NCBI RefSeq assembly: GCF_023476645.1
Contig: NZ_JAMCOJ010000001.1
Coordinates: 124,001 to 188,000 of the forward strand
Source: Cellulophaga sp. 20_2_10
GTDB taxonomy: Bacteria > Bacteroidota > Bacteroidia > Flavobacteriales > Flavobacteriaceae
DNA: 64,000 nucleotides
Direction of reading: 5' to 3'
Positions within the stretch are counted from its first letter, which is position 1. Each line of letters opens with the position of its first letter. Below the pieces are notes generated by a model. The model was not told the origin of the DNA, did no database searches, and worked only from the letters and a program-made list of their open reading frames with translations. The position numbers were made by a program, and so were the translations under genes. This document shows, one piece after another, positions 63,677 through 64,000 of the stretch.

Positions 63677-64000
63677 ATGAAAACCAATTTTAGTTTAAAA
63701 CAGTTTGCCATAATCACACTAATAACCAGTATTTGGATACATATTTCAGAAGTTTTACGTGCTGTTTTATTAGTATTCCCTAGAATGGAATCTTTTTTTG
63801 AAGGTAAAATGGTAATAGGGCAGATGGCACTTAAAAATATGGTTGTCTGGACCTTATGGGATACGCTGTTAACTATTATATTGGTTTTCATTTTTTGGCT
63901 TTGTGCTAAAGCTTTTGGCAACACTACTAAAGCTATTTTTATAAGTGCAACTGTAACAGCTTGGGCAACTATTGGCATATTTTGGATAGCAACTGTTAAT
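63677..64000 (+). CDS. Membrane protein, N-terminal part (cut by window end)
   Basis: From ATG 63677 the frame stays open to the window end (108 codons). Hydrophobic helices at about residues 9-37, 53-79 and 86-107 show a polytopic membrane protein. No family recognised. It starts 9 bases after the dehalogenase and is probably the next gene of the operon. Confidence 0.65.
   Translation, partial: MKTNFSLKQFAIITLITSIWIHISEVLRAVLLVFPRMESFFEGKMVIGQMALKNMVVWTLWDTLLTIILVFIFWLCAKAFGNTTKAIFISATVTAWATIGIFWIATVN

Noticed and set aside
1-64000. tRNA, rRNA or CRISPR loci
   Set aside because: No cloverleaf with CCA-type end, no rRNA-like stretch and no regularly spaced repeat was found by eye.

Overview
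The window looks like a chromosome segment of a marine-type member of the Flavobacteriaceae (Bacteroidota). The DNA is AT-rich. Two proteins end in the type B C-terminal signal of the type IX secretion system (T9SS). Several promoters fit the Bacteroidota pattern TTG-N18-20-TAnnTTTG, and Shine-Dalgarno sequences are mostly absent. No rRNA, tRNA or CRISPR array was seen.

Layout. (1) 1-19 kb: two T9SS type B surface proteins, a SprB-repeat protein cut by the window edge and a 919-aa LRR protein, bracket about 15 kb of small, mostly soluble accessory genes. These include a DUF4272 protein, a DUF6882-like protein, a HExxH protease-like protein and a P-loop kinase-like protein, plus a LytS/LytTR two-component pair. 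The mix resembles islands of toxin-immunity-like genes. (2) 19-26 kb: secreted SH3-domain proteins and small lipoproteins, with decayed gene copies among them. (3) 25.6-28.9 kb: two small regulatory units, each partly broken: a frameshifted Crp/Fnr regulator with an intact palindromic operator in front of an NTF2-like gene, and a TetR gene with two matching operators, a DUF1348 pseudogene and an alpha/beta hydrolase. (4) 29-40 kb: core-like RNA-modification and methyltransferase genes, then an SOS-type mutagenesis block. A radical SAM protein and its TIGR03915 partner diverge from a self-cleaving XRE-LexA-like repressor; Pol IV and a DnaE-type polymerase follow. A 23-bp palindrome lies between the divergent genes.

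(5) 40-50 kb: an accessory block with the best candidate for a new system. A SIR2-family protein carries an N-terminal domain resembling that of translation factor IF-2. It is followed by a 1161-residue SF1 helicase fused to a phospholipase D-like nuclease domain. Behind it come single secreted-protein genes separated by related junction repeats, which look like mobile gene cassettes. (6) 50-54.4 kb: an orphan hybrid histidine kinase, then a Fur/Zur-type regulator diverging from a frameshifted MerC gene and folE, with Zur-box-like repeats over the promoter.

(7) 55-64 kb: a TetR gene and a probable 8-kb operon under matching palindromes. It encodes three alpha/beta hydrolases of the haloalkane dehalogenase type, several short-chain dehydrogenases, an NTF2-like protein, a TfoX-like protein, small membrane proteins and an AlkD-like DNA alkylation repair protein. 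I read this as an inducible system for halogenated or similarly reactive compounds, with repair of the alkylated DNA built in. Six genes in the window carry frameshifts or deletions, three of them one-base changes (two in T runs). These are either real decay or sequence errors.
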